Shown here: in pieces, positions 22,784 through 31,647 of the stretch
How the letters are laid out: each line of letters starts with the position of its first letter
Numbering within the stretch: the first letter of the stretch is position 1
Assembly (NCBI GenBank): GCA_021801705.1
Contig: JAJYXP010000037.1
Coordinates: forward strand, 1-38,603
Direction: 5' to 3'
DNA length: 38,603 nucleotides
Origin: Pseudomonadota bacterium
GTDB lineage: Bacteria > Pseudomonadota > Gammaproteobacteria > Burkholderiales > Sulfuricellaceae
Made by a program: the position numbers and the translations under genes
The notes under the pieces: generated by a model
What the model was told of the DNA's origin: nothing
The model's input: the letters and a program-made list of their open reading frames with translations, nothing else
The model's database searches: none

Positions 22784-24508
22784 ATGAAATATAAATATCT
22801 TTTGCTTGCCCCTGCCGCGCTCGTTGCTGCCGGGTGTGCCCAGTTGCCCCCCAAGGCAGTTGTCCAGCCCGCTATGGTGCCGGAACGTGCGCCGCAAGGT
22901 GCGGAATTGCCCAAGATCGAGTTGACCGAGGCGCTCCTTTTTCAGTACCTGGTTTCAGAAGTCGCTGTACAGCGCGGCGATGCGGGATTGGCTGCCGAAG
23001 GCATACTGGATCTGGCCAAGTCTACGCGCGACCCGCGCCTGGCGAAGCGCGCTGTCGAGGTGGCGCTGCAAGCGAGGCGCGAAACCCAGGCGCTGGAAGC
23101 GGCAGCGCTATGGCAACAACTGGAACCGGACGAGGCCAGGGCGCAACAGGCCGTGGCGGCAATCATGCTGAACAGCGGCCGACTGGAAGAAGCGAAGCCC
23201 TACCTGGAGAAGCTGCTGGCGGCTGAGGGTCAAAATGTGGGTGGCGCGTTGCTGCATCTGAACCAGATGCTGTCGCGGCAGCAGGACAAATCAGCGGTTC
23301 TGGCTCTGGTGCAGGATCTGGCCGCGCCTTACCTGAATCGCGCCGAGGCGCATTTCGTTCTCGCCCATGCGGCATGGGGTGCGGGGAAGACCGAGCTGGC
23401 GCTGCGCGAAATTCGCGAGGCGGACAGGCTTCATCCCGGGTGGGAGGGGGCGGCCTTGCTCCAGGGGCAGTTGCTGCAGCGCGCCTCAGCGGCGGAGGCG
23501 TTGAATTTTTACCGCAACTTTCTTTCCGATTATCCCAAGTTGCAGGATGTGCGCCTGGCCTATGCGCGTCTGTTGGTGGGAGAGCGTCAGTATGCCGAGG
23601 CGCGCCGCCAGTTCGAAAAGCTGCTGGCCGACCTGCCCGGCAACCCCGAGGTAAGTGTTGCCGTCGGCCTGCTGGCGATCGAGCTCAAGGATTACGATGC
23701 GGCGGAGAAATACCTGAAACAGGCCTTGTCCGGTCAACCCCGCGATGAAGCCACGGTGCGGATGTATCTCGGCCAACTGTTTGAGCTGCGCGGGCGCTAC
23801 GGCGAAGCGGCGAGCTGGTATGGTTCGGTCAGCCAGGGCGAACAGTACGTCACCGCGCAAATCCGCTACGCAGCGATGCTGTCCAAGCAGGACAGGCTGT
23901 CCGAAGCGCGCCAGCACCTCAGGCAGATCGAAGTGCAGAACAACCAGCAGCGGGTCCAGGTGATCGTGGCGGAGGCGCAGTTGCTGCGCGATGCAAAAGC
24001 CTACCGCGAGGCATTTGATCTTTTGAGCAAGGCGCTGGAGAAGCTGCCTAATTATCCCGACCTGCTCTATGATCATGCCATGGCGGCGGAAAAAGTGGGG
24101 AAGGTGGATGTGCTGGAGCAGGATCTGCGCAAGCTGATTCAGATCAAGCCCGATTATGCCCATGCCTACAACGCCTTGGGATACACCCTGGCGGATCGGT
24201 CGGAGCGGCTCGACGAGGCGCTGCATCTGATCGAGAAGGCACTCTCGCTGGCGCCGGACGATTATTTTGTTCTGGATAGCCTGGGCTGGGTGAATTACCG
24301 CATGGGGCGGCTCGAAAAGGCCGAAGACTACCTCAAGCGCGCCTATGCCAACCAGCGCGATGCGGAGATTGCGGCGCATCTCGGCGAGGTGCTGTGGGCG
24401 AGGGGCAAGCGCGAGGAGGCCGAAGAAATCTGGCGGTCCGCCCTGAAAGAAAACCCCCGGCACGAAACCTTGCTGAATGTTATCAAAAAATTTGTTCCCG
24501 CAAAGTAG
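22784..24508 (+). CDS. TPR-repeat lipoprotein
   Basis: The protein has 574 residues. The N-terminus MKYKYLLLAPAALVAAGCAQ is a lipoprotein signal with lipobox VAAGC. The rest consists of tetratricopeptide repeats throughout (for example GKTELALREIREADRLHPG, DYDAAEKYLKQAL and GRLEKAEDYLKRAY). It is probably anchored in the outer membrane as a protein-protein scaffold. The gene overlaps lolB by 32 bases, so it may share regulation with outer-membrane lipoprotein sorting. A GTG directly precedes the ATG. No Shine-Dalgarno is seen, and TATTAT ends nine bases before the ATG, which fits a leaderless message. Confidence 0.88.
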   Translation: MKYKYLLLAPAALVAAGCAQLPPKAVVQPAMVPERAPQGAELPKIELTEALLFQYLVSEVAVQRGDAGLAAEGILDLAKSTRDPRLAKRAVEVALQARRETQALEAAALWQQLEPDEARAQQAVAAIMLNSGRLEEAKPYLEKLLAAEGQNVGGALLHLNQMLSRQQDKSAVLALVQDLAAPYLNRAEAHFVLAHAAWGAGKTELALREIREADRLHPGWEGAALLQGQLLQRASAAEALNFYRNFLSDYPKLQDVRLAYARLLVGERQYAEARRQFEKLLADLPGNPEVSVAVGLLAIELKDYDAAEKYLKQALSGQPRDEATVRMYLGQLFELRGRYGEAASWYGSVSQGEQYVTAQIRYAAMLSKQDRLSEARQHLRQIEVQNNQQRVQVIVAEAQLLRDAKAYREAFDLLSKALEKLPNYPDLLYDHAMAAEKVGKVDVLEQDLRKLIQIKPDYAHAYNALGYTLADRSERLDEALHLIEKALSLAPDDYFVLDSLGWVNYRMGRLEKAEDYLKRAYANQRDAEIAAHLGEVLWARGKREEAEEIWRSALKENPRHETLLNVIKKFVPAK

Positions 24509-25106
24509 TCAGAAGTTAATCCGGTTATTCGCTATATGCGCCTTTTTGGTGCTGCCGTGGGGCTGCGCCGGTTTGCCGGTGCCGCCGGAAGAGCCTGAAG
24601 CCGCGTCCCGCGCGCAGGCCGCCGTCGATGCCGGCGGCGCTTTCCGGCTAAGCGGGCGGATCGGTGTGTCGCACAATGGGGAAAGTTTTTCCGGCTCGTT
24701 GCGTTGGCGCCACAGTGCGGGGGATGACGAGATTTTCATTCTGTCTCCGCTCGGGCAGGGTGTTGCCCGAATCAGCCGCAACCTTGCCGGCGCGTCGCTG
24801 GAAACCGCCGAAGGCCGTGGCTACCGCGCCGCGGATGTGGAAAGCCTGACCGAGGAGGTGCTGGGCTGGCGGCTGCCGGCGAGCGGCCTGCAATATTGGG
24901 TGGCGGGCCGGCCCGCGCCGGAAGGGCCGGCGGAAGCTGAGCTGGACGACAATCTGCAGCTCCGTCGCCTGCACCAGGATGGCTGGCGCATCGACTACCT
25001 TGGCTACCGGCTGGTGCAGGGGACCTTGTTGCCGGCCAAGCTGGAAATGGCCATGGGTGACCATCTGCGGGTCAGGCTGGTGATCGATGACTGGGTGCTG
25101 CCTTGA
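24477..25106 (+). CDS. lolB: Outer-membrane lipoprotein receptor LolB
   Basis: The protein has 209 residues. A lipoprotein signal ends at FLVLPWGC. The mature part shows the LolB pattern FRLSGRIGVSHNGESFSGSLRWRH, the beta strand FILSPLGQGVARI and YLGYR near the end. LolB accepts lipoproteins from periplasmic LolA and inserts them in the outer membrane. The start at 24477 overlaps the TPR gene; a TTG at 24492 is an alternative that would shorten the n-region. Its stop overlaps the ispE start, the usual lolB-ispE pairing. Confidence 0.9.
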   Translation: MLSKNLFPQSSQKLIRLFAICAFLVLPWGCAGLPVPPEEPEAASRAQAAVDAGGAFRLSGRIGVSHNGESFSGSLRWRHSAGDDEIFILSPLGQGVARISRNLAGASLETAEGRGYRAADVESLTEEVLGWRLPASGLQYWVAGRPAPEGPAEAELDDNLQLRRLHQDGWRIDYLGYRLVQGTLLPAKLEMAMGDHLRVRLVIDDWVLP

Positions 25107-25939
25107 CCCTGGCGACTTTCCCCGCTCCGGCCAAATTGAACCTGTTCCTGCACGTGGTGGGCCGGCGGCCGGACGGCTATCATTTATTGCAAACCGTGTT
25201 CCGTTTCGTCGATTATGGCGACAGGCTGAGTTTTGCGGTGCGCGATGACGGTGTGATCCGGCGCCTGAATCCGGTATCCGGCCTGGGTCCGGAACAGGAT
25301 CTGTGCGTGCGTGCCGCCCGCTTGCTGCAGAAGGAAACGGCTTGCAGCCTGGGTGTCGATATCGTGTTGGAGAAGCGCCTGCCGATGGGCGGCGGTTTGG
25401 GCGGCGGCAGCTCGGATGCCGCCACCACGCTGCTGGCGCTGAACCGTCTGTGGAACCTGAATTTAGACCGTCAAGCCTTACAGACACTGGGCTTGCGGCT
25501 TGGCGCGGACGTGCCGGTGTTCGTATTCGGCGAGAGCGCCTTTGCCGAGGGCGTGGGGGAAAAACTCCAGCCGGTGTCGCTGCCCGATGCCTGGTACGTG
25601 GTGCTTGTGCCCCCGGTGGCGGTAGCCACGGCTGAAATTTTTGCCAGCAGGGAATTGACAAGGGATACGAATCCCATCAAAATGTCGGACTTTTCAACGG
25701 GCTGCGGGCGGAACGATCTGGAGCCCGTAGTGTGTGAGAAATACCCGCAGGTGGCGGAAACCCTGGCTTGGCTCAAGGCCTTCGGCGACGCCCGTGTGAC
25801 CGGATCGGGGGCGTGTGTTTTTGCCGCGTTTTCGAGTGAGGAAGAGGCGCGCGGGGTTTTTTCCCGGAAGCCGGAGAAGGTGTCCGGATTTGTGGCGAGG
25901 GGCCTGGACAGGCATCCTTTGCACGATTTTGCAGATTAA
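25103..25939 (+). CDS. ispE: 4-diphosphocytidyl-2-C-methyl-D-erythritol kinase IspE
   Basis: The protein has 278 residues. GHMP-kinase motifs are present: PAPAKLNLFLHVVGRRPDGYH at the N-terminus, the ATP loop PMGGGLGGGSSDAATTL, and VTGSGACVFAAF near the C-terminus. It phosphorylates the 2-hydroxyl of CDP-methylerythritol in the non-mevalonate isoprenoid pathway. The start is a TTG that overlaps the lolB stop (TTGA), so expression is coupled. The TAA stop is followed immediately, with no intervening base, by the first nucleotide of tRNA-Gln. Confidence 0.96.
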   Translation: MTLATFPAPAKLNLFLHVVGRRPDGYHLLQTVFRFVDYGDRLSFAVRDDGVIRRLNPVSGLGPEQDLCVRAARLLQKETACSLGVDIVLEKRLPMGGGLGGGSSDAATTLLALNRLWNLNLDRQALQTLGLRLGADVPVFVFGESAFAEGVGEKLQPVSLPDAWYVVLVPPVAVATAEIFASRELTRDTNPIKMSDFSTGCGRNDLEPVVCEKYPQVAETLAWLKAFGDARVTGSGACVFAAFSSEEEARGVFSRKPEKVSGFVARGLDRHPLHDFAD

Positions 25940-26014
25940 TGGGGAGTCGCCAAGTGGTAAGGCACCGGATTTTGATTCCGGCATTCGTAGGTTCGATCCC
26001 TACCTCCCCAGCCA
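25940..26014 (+). tRNA. tRNA-Gln (anticodon UUG)
   Basis: The 75-base cloverleaf starts with U1 opposite the usual weak pair and has acceptor GGGGAG with CTCCCC. The anticodon arm CCGGA/TCCGG holds loop TTTTGAT, giving anticodon TTG. The T arm GTAGG/CCTAC encloses TTCGATC, and the 3' GCCA including CCA is encoded. It closely resembles known bacterial glutamine tRNAs. It is joined directly to the ispE stop and must be cut out of the ispE-prs message. Confidence 0.97.
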
Positions 26015-26040
26015 ATTTTTGTAGGGTGTAAACCAACCGG

Positions 26041-26066
26041 TAGGGGCGGCGCATGCGACGTCCCTA
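26041..26066. repeat. Short REP-like palindrome
   Basis: TAGGGGCGGCGC and GCGACGTCCCTA fold into a hairpin centred on CAT-G with one mismatch and one G-T pair. It lies between tRNA-Gln and prs. The TAGGG arm tips resemble the inner arms of the element at 2660-2713. Confidence 0.55.
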
Positions 26067-26122
26067 TGTTTGTTATAGGGCTTGCCTGTGAATAACTCAC
26101 AGACAGGCTCAAAGGGCGCATC

Positions 26123-27073
26123 ATGGCATATGGCAGCATGATGGTTTTCACCGGCAACGCGAATCCCCGGCTTGCCGGGGAGGTGGTGAAACATCTCAAT
26201 CTTCGCCTCGGTCGCGCGGTCGTCGGCCGTTTCAGCGATGGCGAGATTATGGTCGAGATTCTCGAGAACGTGCGCGGCAAGGACGTGTTCGTGCTGCAGT
26301 CGACCTGCACGCCGACCAACGACACCCTGATGGAAGTTCTGGTGATGGTGGACGCGCTCAAGCGCTCGTCGGCCGGGCGCATTACCGCTGCCATCCCCTA
26401 CCTGGGCTATGCGCGCCAGGATCGCAGGCCGCGCTCGGCGCGCGTCGCGATCACCGCCAAGGTGGTGGCGAACATGCTCACCGGCGCCGGCGTTGACCGT
26501 CTCTTGACCATGGATCTGCATGCCGACCAGATCCAGGGGTTTTTCGATATCCCGGTGGACAACGTTTATGCCGCCCCGATTCTGCTAGGCGACGTCTGGA
26601 AGCAACATTACGAGAACCTGATCGTGGTTTCGCCCGACGTCGGCGGCGTGGTGCGCGCCCGTGCGCTGGCGAAGCGGCTGGAAGTGGATCTCGCCATCAT
26701 CGACAAGCGCCGTCCCAAGCCCAACGTGGCCAAGGTGATGCACATCATCGGCGACGTCAGGGGGCGCACCTGCGTGCTGATGGACGACCTGGTGGATACC
26801 GCCAACACCTTGTGCGAGGCGGCGGCAGCGCTGAAAGAGCACGGCGCGGAGAAGGTGGTGGCCTACTGTACCCACCCGGTATTGTCCGGACCGGCGGTGG
26901 AGCGCATCATGAATTCGAAGCTTGACCAGTTGACGGTGACCGACACCATCCCGCTGCACGACGAGGCTAAAAAATGCAGCCGCATTCGCCAGCTTTCCGT
27001 GGCGGAGTTGCTGGCGGAAACAATGAGAAGGATCAGCAACGAGGATTCGGTCAGTTCCTTGTTCATGGAATGA
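26123..27073 (+). CDS. prs: Ribose-phosphate pyrophosphokinase
   Basis: The protein has 316 residues, standard length. Characteristic motifs are [12 protein letters not shown], the flexible loop [18 protein letters not shown], the histidine in [11 protein letters not shown] and the PRPP-binding loop [13 protein letters not shown]. It makes PRPP from ribose 5-phosphate and ATP for nucleotide, His and Trp synthesis. The order ispE, tRNA-Gln, prs, rplY and pth is a conserved betaproteobacterial operon. The Shine-Dalgarno AAAGGG lies nine bases upstream. Confidence 0.97.
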   Translation: MAYGSMMVFTGNANPRLAGEVVKHLNLRLGRAVVGRFSDGEIMVEILENVRGKDVFVLQSTCTPTNDTLMEVLVMVDALKRSSAGRITAAIPYLGYARQDRRPRSARVAITAKVVANMLTGAGVDRLLTMDLHADQIQGFFDIPVDNVYAAPILLGDVWKQHYENLIVVSPDVGGVVRARALAKRLEVDLAIIDKRRPKPNVAKVMHIIGDVRGRTCVLMDDLVDTANTLCEAAAALKEHGAEKVVAYCTHPVLSGPAVERIMNSKLDQLTVTDTIPLHDEAKKCSRIRQLSVAELLAETMRRISNEDSVSSLFME

Positions 27074-27159
27074 TTTTTTGCGGGGCCGGCTTCGGCCTGT
27101 CTTGCGTAAACCGAGTGCGGCCTGGTCGCGGGCCGCATTTTAACTTTAGGAGCTTCACC

Positions 27160-27777
27160 ATGAAAATCGAAATCAGCGCAACTCCGCGCACGATCCAGGG
27201 AACGGGTGCGAGCCGCCGCCTGCGTCGCGCGGGGCGCGTCCCATCAGTGGTCTATGGCGGCGGCAAGGATGCCGCGGCGATCGAACTGGACCACAAGGAA
27301 GTGTTTTACCAACTGAAGAATGAAGCCTTCCACGCTACGATTCTGTCGCTCAATCTCGACGGCAAGAAAGAACAAGTGCTGCTGCGCGATTACCAGATGC
27401 ACCCGTTCCGGCCCGTGGTGATGCATGTGGATTTCCAGCGCGTCAACCCGAAAGAGAAGATACACATCAAGGTGCCGCTGCACTTCGTCAACGCCGACAT
27501 CGCGCCGGGCGTGAAGATCTCCGCCGGCATCGTCAGCCATATTTTCACCGAAGTGGATGTGGCCTGCCTGCCGCAGGACCTGCCGGAGTTCATCGAGGTG
27601 GATCTGGCCAACCTGGCTGCGGGGCATTCGGTTCACCTGTCCGAGCTGAAACTGGCCAAGGGCATCGAGCTGATCCCGTTGACCAAGGGCGAGGATCTGG
27701 CGGTGGCGACGATCACCATTCCGCGCGGTGCGGTGGAAGCGGCGGCAGCGGCAGCAGAGGCAGAAACCAAGGCATAA
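27160..27777 (+). CDS. rplY: 50S ribosomal protein L25 (long Ctc/TL5 form)
   Basis: The protein has 205 residues. I placed the start at the ATG at 27160, which has TAGGAG upstream and gives [20 protein letters not shown]; the frame is open further upstream but within prs. The N-terminal L25 domain ([29 protein letters not shown]) binds 5S rRNA. A C-terminal TL5-type beta domain ([27 protein letters not shown]) follows, ending in an alanine- and glutamate-rich tail. It is followed by a strong terminator, so the operon ends here before pth. Confidence 0.96.
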   Translation: MKIEISATPRTIQGTGASRRLRRAGRVPSVVYGGGKDAAAIELDHKEVFYQLKNEAFHATILSLNLDGKKEQVLLRDYQMHPFRPVVMHVDFQRVNPKEKIHIKVPLHFVNADIAPGVKISAGIVSHIFTEVDVACLPQDLPEFIEVDLANLAAGHSVHLSELKLAKGIELIPLTKGEDLAVATITIPRGAVEAAAAAAEAETKA

Positions 27778-27802
27778 GCGAATTTCGCAGCTGCTAGTAA
27801 CG

Positions 27803-27848
27803 AGCCCGTCGAGACGACCTTTATGGGGTACGCTCGGCGGGCTTTTTT
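27803..27848 (+). terminator. Intrinsic terminator after rplY
   Basis: AGCCCGTCGAG (27803-27813) pairs with CTCGGCGGGCT (27833-27843), with one G-T pair, and six Ts follow. It closes the ispE-prs-rplY unit. Confidence 0.9.
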
Positions 27849-27868
27849 ATCTAAAAGAGCAACACACA

Positions 27869-27985
27869 CCACGAATAACACGAATTTTCACGAATGCACA
27901 CGAATAGTTAGGGCATATCGCGCTTCGCCAAACGGGCCATTCGTGAACATTCGTGCCTTATTCGTGTAAATTCGTGGTTAATCGC
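27869..27985. repeat. Palindromic element C (CACGAAT iterons), upstream of pth
   Basis: The left arm (27869-27905) has four CACGAAT units at 10-12-base steps. The right arm (27939-27985) has four inverted units and ends GTGGTTAATCGC. It lies between the rplY terminator and pth and ends 28 bases before the pth ATG. It is the same family as element D on the other side of pth. Confidence 0.88.
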
Positions 27986-28013
27986 TTTTTCTGGATTCAT
28001 TGTGAGGCAGGAT

Positions 28014-28610
28014 ATGACGACAGGAATCCGCCTGATTGTGGGCTTGGGCAATCCGGGGCGGGAGTACGAGGCTACCCGGCATAATGCCGGCTTCTGGTGG
28101 GTGGATGCCGCGGCGGCGGGAAAATCCGCCAGCTTCAAGCCCGAAAAGAAGTTTCATGGCTTGGCCGCCCGGCTCGCCGTCAGCAATCGCGAGGTCTGGC
28201 TGCTCAAGCCGGAAACCTTCATGAATCTCAGCGGCCGGTCCGTAAGCGCACTGGCCGGTTTTTACAAGATCGCACCGGACGAGATACTGGTGGTGCACGA
28301 TGAGCTCGATTTGCCGCCGGGCACGGTGCGGTTGAAAAAAGGCGGTGGCCACGGTGGACACAACGGACTGAAGGACATCATCGCCCAGCTCGGCACGCCG
28401 GAGTTCTGGCGCCTGCGCCTGGGGATCGGCCATCCCGGCAACCGCGATGCGGTGGTGAATTTCGTCCTCAATGCGCCGCAGCACGGAGAACTGGCGTTGA
28501 TCGACGCCGCCGTCGAAACCAGCCTCGCCGCGCTGCCACAACTGCTGTCGGGAGATTTCCCCGCGGCGATGATCAAGCTGCACACCAAACTCAAGCCGGA
28601 AAGTGCTTGA
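28014..28610 (+). CDS. pth: Peptidyl-tRNA hydrolase
   Basis: The protein has 198 residues from the ATG at 28014, which has GAGGCAGG upstream; a GTG at 28002 is an alternative. Conserved motifs are [20 protein letters not shown] (including the catalytic histidine), [19 protein letters not shown] and [13 protein letters not shown]. It frees tRNA from peptidyl-tRNA dropped by the ribosome. It belongs to the conserved rplY-pth-ychF neighbourhood but here is bracketed by two copies of the CACGAAT palindrome family, 28 bases before and 10 bases after. Confidence 0.97.
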   Translation: MTTGIRLIVGLGNPGREYEATRHNAGFWWVDAAAAGKSASFKPEKKFHGLAARLAVSNREVWLLKPETFMNLSGRSVSALAGFYKIAPDEILVVHDELDLPPGTVRLKKGGGHGGHNGLKDIIAQLGTPEFWRLRLGIGHPGNRDAVVNFVLNAPQHGELALIDAAVETSLAALPQLLSGDFPAAMIKLHTKLKPESA

Positions 28611-28620
28611 GCCTATAAAA

Positions 28621-28777
28621 AGCGATTAACCACGAATTTGCACGAATGAAACACGAATGTTCGCTAATAATCAGTAGATTAGGCAGTATTTTTCAGCTCA
28701 CATGTTTAGTGACACGATGTTCATTTCTATACTATTCGTGCTTATTCGTGAAAATTCGTGTCATTCGCGGTTAATCG
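28621..28777. repeat. Palindromic element D (CACGAAT iterons), downstream of pth
   Basis: The left arm (28621-28659) begins AGCGATTAACCACGAATTT, the reverse complement of the right end of element C. The right arm (28731-28777) carries inverted units and ends GCGGTTAATCG. The loop is about 70 bases. It ends 22 bases before the TTG start of the pseudouridine synthase gene. Confidence 0.88.
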
Positions 28778-28799
28778 TCGTCATTAAGTTGAACGCTTC

Positions 28800-29516
28800 T
28801 TGAGCAAGCTGACTTTAGACCTGATCCTCAAATCGCAGGGCTTCGGCACCCGCAAGTGGTGCCGTCAACTGGTCGGCGAGGGTGAAGTGTCCATCGCCGG
28901 CGAAACGGTTGCCGATCCTCGTGCCACCTTCGAAACGGCAGGCCTTGAGTTCACTCTTTTCGGCGAGGAGTGGACCTACCGCGAGCATGTCTATATCGCG
29001 CTGAACAAGCCCGCCGATTTTGAATGTTCCAGGAAGCCCAGCCATCACCCCGGCGTGCTGACCCTGTTGCCGGAGCAATTTGCCTGGCGCGACGTGCAGC
29101 CGGTGGGCCGCCTCGACCACGACACGACCGGCCTGTTGCTGATGTCGGATGACGGCGCCTTCATTCACGCCCGGTCGTCCCCCAAACGGCACATCCCCAA
29201 GGTCTATGCGGCCACCACGCATGACCCGGTGACGCCTGAATTGGTCGAGTTGTTGCTGGCCGGCGTGAAGCTGCACGATGAGCCCGCGCCGCTGGCAGCG
29301 GTGACCTGCCGCAAGCTCGACGCGCACCGGCTGGAGATCGTGCTGGAGCAGGGCAAGTACCATCAGGTCAAGCGCATGCTGGCTGCAGCCGGTAACCATT
29401 GCACCGCCTTGCGTCGCACGGCGATCGGCCAGTTGACCCTGGATGCGCTGGGGCTGAAAGAGGGCGAATGGTGTTACCTGGACGAAGCGCAGCGGGCATT
29501 GCTGGTAGGGTTATAA
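28800..29516 (+). CDS. RsuA-family rRNA pseudouridine synthase
   Basis: The protein has 238 residues. The N-terminal S4 RNA-binding domain (LILKSQGFGTRKWCRQLV) precedes the catalytic domain, with the active-site aspartate in GRLDHDTTGLLLMSDDG, then KVYAAT and the RsuA-type GKYHQVKRMLAAAGNH. It isomerises a uridine in rRNA. The layout with an S4 domain fits RsuA (16S U516), but RluE/F-like relatives cannot be excluded. The start is a TTG without a Shine-Dalgarno, next to element D. It interrupts the usual pth-ychF adjacency. Confidence 0.88.
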   Translation: MSKLTLDLILKSQGFGTRKWCRQLVGEGEVSIAGETVADPRATFETAGLEFTLFGEEWTYREHVYIALNKPADFECSRKPSHHPGVLTLLPEQFAWRDVQPVGRLDHDTTGLLLMSDDGAFIHARSSPKRHIPKVYAATTHDPVTPELVELLLAGVKLHDEPAPLAAVTCRKLDAHRLEIVLEQGKYHQVKRMLAAAGNHCTALRRTAIGQLTLDALGLKEGEWCYLDEAQRALLVGL

Positions 29517-29563
29517 TGGCGGTTTGGCTTGCTTGAAATAGAATTGACAATTAAAGGATTTTC

Positions 29564-30655
29564 ATGAGTCTCAAATGCGGTATCGTCGGCCTGCCCAACG
29601 TGGGCAAGTCCACCCTGTTCAACGCCATCACCAGCGCCGGGATCGCGGCGGAAAACTATCCCTTCTGCACCATCGAGCCCAACGTCGGCATCGTCGAAGT
29701 GCCCGACCCGCGCATCGATGCGCTGTCGGCCATCGTCAAGCCGCAGAAGGTGCAGCATGCCGTGGTCGAGTTCGTCGACATCGCCGGCCTGGTGGCGGGC
29801 GCGTCCAAGGGCGAGGGCCTGGGCAACAAGTTCCTCGCCAATATCCGCGAGACCGACGCCATCGCCCACGTGGTGCGCTGCTTCATCAACGAAAACGTGG
29901 TGCACGTGGCGGGCAAAGTGGACCCGGTTTCCGACATCGAGGTGATCAACACCGAGCTGGCGCTGGCCGACCTGGAAACCGTCGAGAAGGCGTTCATGCG
30001 CTATAACAAGGCGGCCAAGACCGGCGACAAGGAAGCGATCCAGGTGGTGGCCCTGCTGGAAAGAGTGCGGGCGCACCTGGATCAGGGCCTGCCGGTACGC
30101 GCGCTGGCGCTTTCCGCCGAAGAGCGGGAGCTGCTCAAGCCGCTGTGCCTGATGACCGCCAAGCCCACCATGTACATTGCCAACGTGGACGAGAACGGCT
30201 TCGACAACAACCCGATGCTGGCCAAGGTGGAAGAATTCGCCCAGCGCGAGAATGCGCCAGTGGTCGCGATCTGCGCCGCAATGGAAGGCGAGATCGCCGA
30301 CCTGGAAGAAGAGGACAAAAAAGCCTTCCTGGCCGACATGGGGCTGGACGAGCCGGGCCTGAACCGCGTCATCCGCGCCACCTACAAGCTGCTGGGCCTG
30401 GAAACCTATTTCACCGCCGGGGTCAAAGAGGTTCGGGCCTGGACCATCCATGCCGGCAACACCGCGCCGCAGGCCGCGGGCGTGATTCACACCGACTTCG
30501 AGCACGGCTTCATCCGCGCCGAAGTGATCAGCTTCGATGATTTTCTAGCCTGCAAGGGCGAGCAGGGAGCGAAAGAAGCCGGGAAAATGCGCCTCGAAGG
30601 CAAGGAATACGTGGTACACGACGGCGACGTGATGCATTTTCGCTTCAATGTTTGA
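29564..30655 (+). CDS. ychF: Ribosome-binding ATPase YchF
   Basis: The protein has 363 residues, full length. It has the Obg-family P-loop [15 protein letters not shown], a long coiled-coil region in the middle, and the C-terminal TGS domain with [31 protein letters not shown] and the terminal [13 protein letters not shown]. YchF (EngD) hydrolyses ATP in preference to GTP and associates with ribosomes, with roles in stress responses. AAAGGA lies before the ATG. It is the normal end of the prs-rplY-pth-ychF cluster. Confidence 0.97.
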   Translation: MSLKCGIVGLPNVGKSTLFNAITSAGIAAENYPFCTIEPNVGIVEVPDPRIDALSAIVKPQKVQHAVVEFVDIAGLVAGASKGEGLGNKFLANIRETDAIAHVVRCFINENVVHVAGKVDPVSDIEVINTELALADLETVEKAFMRYNKAAKTGDKEAIQVVALLERVRAHLDQGLPVRALALSAEERELLKPLCLMTAKPTMYIANVDENGFDNNPMLAKVEEFAQRENAPVVAICAAMEGEIADLEEEDKKAFLADMGLDEPGLNRVIRATYKLLGLETYFTAGVKEVRAWTIHAGNTAPQAAGVIHTDFEHGFIRAEVISFDDFLACKGEQGAKEAGKMRLEGKEYVVHDGDVMHFRFNV

Positions 30656-30734
30656 GCCGGAGCAGGCGTGTTTTGCCGCGCGAGGCCAAGCCAAGTATAC
30701 TCCCCAGTTTAATATCACCGAAAGGAACCCGCCC

Positions 30735-31097
30735 ATGAAATCCATCCTGGCCCTGCTCGCGCTGGCCGCCTTTTCTTCCGCTGCTGTCGCCGCGCCGGCC
30801 GGCCATCCAGCCGTCGGCAACGACATGATGATGCCCAAGGGCGCGACCAGTGCCCCGTTGCCGCAGAAAGGCAAGGTGCTCAGTTCCATTGAAGCCAGCC
30901 CATACACTTACATCGAGGTGTCCCAGGGCAAGAAAACGATGTGGCTGGCCGCGTCCTCCGTGGCGTTGAAGAAGGGTAATGTGATCCGCTTCGACGACGG
31001 CATGGTGATGAGCAATTTCCACAGCAAAACCCTGAACCGCACCTTCCCCTCGATACTGTTTGTCAACCGTGTGGCCGTCACCAACGAAAAGGAGTGA
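30735..31097 (+). CDS. Secreted NrfJ-like small protein
   Basis: The protein has 120 residues from the ATG at 30735, with AAAGGA upstream. A signal peptide (ILALLALAAFSSAAVAAPA) is followed by a compact beta domain: GKVLSSIEASPYTYIEV, TMWLAAS, GNVIRFDDGMVMSNFHSK and LNRTFPSILFVNRV. The pattern of a short strand, YTYIEV and FHSKTLNRTF resembles the NrfJ/OB-fold proteins found near nitrite or heme redox systems. That similarity is from memory, so the name is tentative. The partner genes are not in the window; ychF lies 79 bases upstream. Confidence 0.65.
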   Translation: MKSILALLALAAFSSAAVAAPAGHPAVGNDMMMPKGATSAPLPQKGKVLSSIEASPYTYIEVSQGKKTMWLAASSVALKKGNVIRFDDGMVMSNFHSKTLNRTFPSILFVNRVAVTNEKE

Positions 31098-31314
31098 CGC
31101 TTTGCCTGCCGGCGCAGTTTGAAATTTCTGCGCCGGGCAGGCGCGGGTCCGGCTGATGTTTGACACGGCGGCGTCTGAATATTGACAAATAAGCGCAAAA
31201 AGGTAAAAATGCGCATCCTTCGGTTTTAGATGACGCTTTGGTGTTGTGCGTAGAGAAATGGCCATTATCCGTCGCTACGAACCACGAATAATTAAAGCAA
31301 CACCGTAGGCTTTT
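31098..31314. other. Intergenic region with an orphan repeat arm
   Basis: This gap leads to tRNA-Met. AACCACGAATAA at 31280-31291 matches the tip of the CACGAAT elements C and D, but no partner arm follows, so it is probably an eroded or half element. No other gene is seen. Confidence 0.5.
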
Positions 31315-31391
31315 GGTGATATAGCTCAGTTGGTTAGAGCACAGCACTCATAACGCTGGGGTCGGTGGTTCAAATCCACCTATCACCACCA
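31315..31391 (+). tRNA. tRNA-Met, elongator type (anticodon CAU)
   Basis: The 77-base cloverleaf has acceptor GGTGATA/TATCACC, a D arm with AGTTGGTTAG, anticodon loop CTCATAA giving CAT, a T arm GGTGG/CCACC with TTCAAAT, and an encoded ACCA end. The first base pair excludes initiator tRNA. A CAU tRNA could also be the lysidine-modified tRNA-Ile2, but the D loop and the GGGGTC variable region look like elongator tRNA-Met. Confidence 0.9.
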
Positions 31392-31404
31392 AAAACACTG
31401 TAGA

Positions 31405-31440
31405 AAAAGGGCTTGTGCCGCTGCAAGCCCTTTTCGTTTT
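31405..31440 (+). terminator. Intrinsic terminator after tRNA-Met
   Basis: AAAAGGGCTTG (31405-31415) pairs perfectly with CAAGCCCTTTT (31424-31434), followed by CGTTTT. It ends the tRNA transcript. Confidence 0.9.
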
Positions 31441-31647
31441 CGGTTTTTCCACTGCACACCTTTTGTCGAAGTTCTGCAGACTGGTGACAGGGCTGTTTTG
31501 CAATTGGGTATCTATCTCAAAAGCCATTGATCCTGTGTTCAAGCTGCTGATTCGTTATCACTTTGATTTTTGCAAGGCATCCGCGATGTTTGCTTCTCGG
31601 CGCAGCCTGTTTTGGCAGTACTTCAAGTTGTGTGCTACCGTGCATAT

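Noticed and set aside
27869-28777. CRISPR-like array of CACGAAT units
   Set aside because: The units are only seven bases, spaced 10-12 bases, arranged as inverted arms around a loop, and no cas genes are near.
31315-31391. Initiator tRNA-fMet
   Set aside because: The first base pair G-C and the anticodon-stem sequence are of elongator type, lacking the three consecutive G-C pairs.
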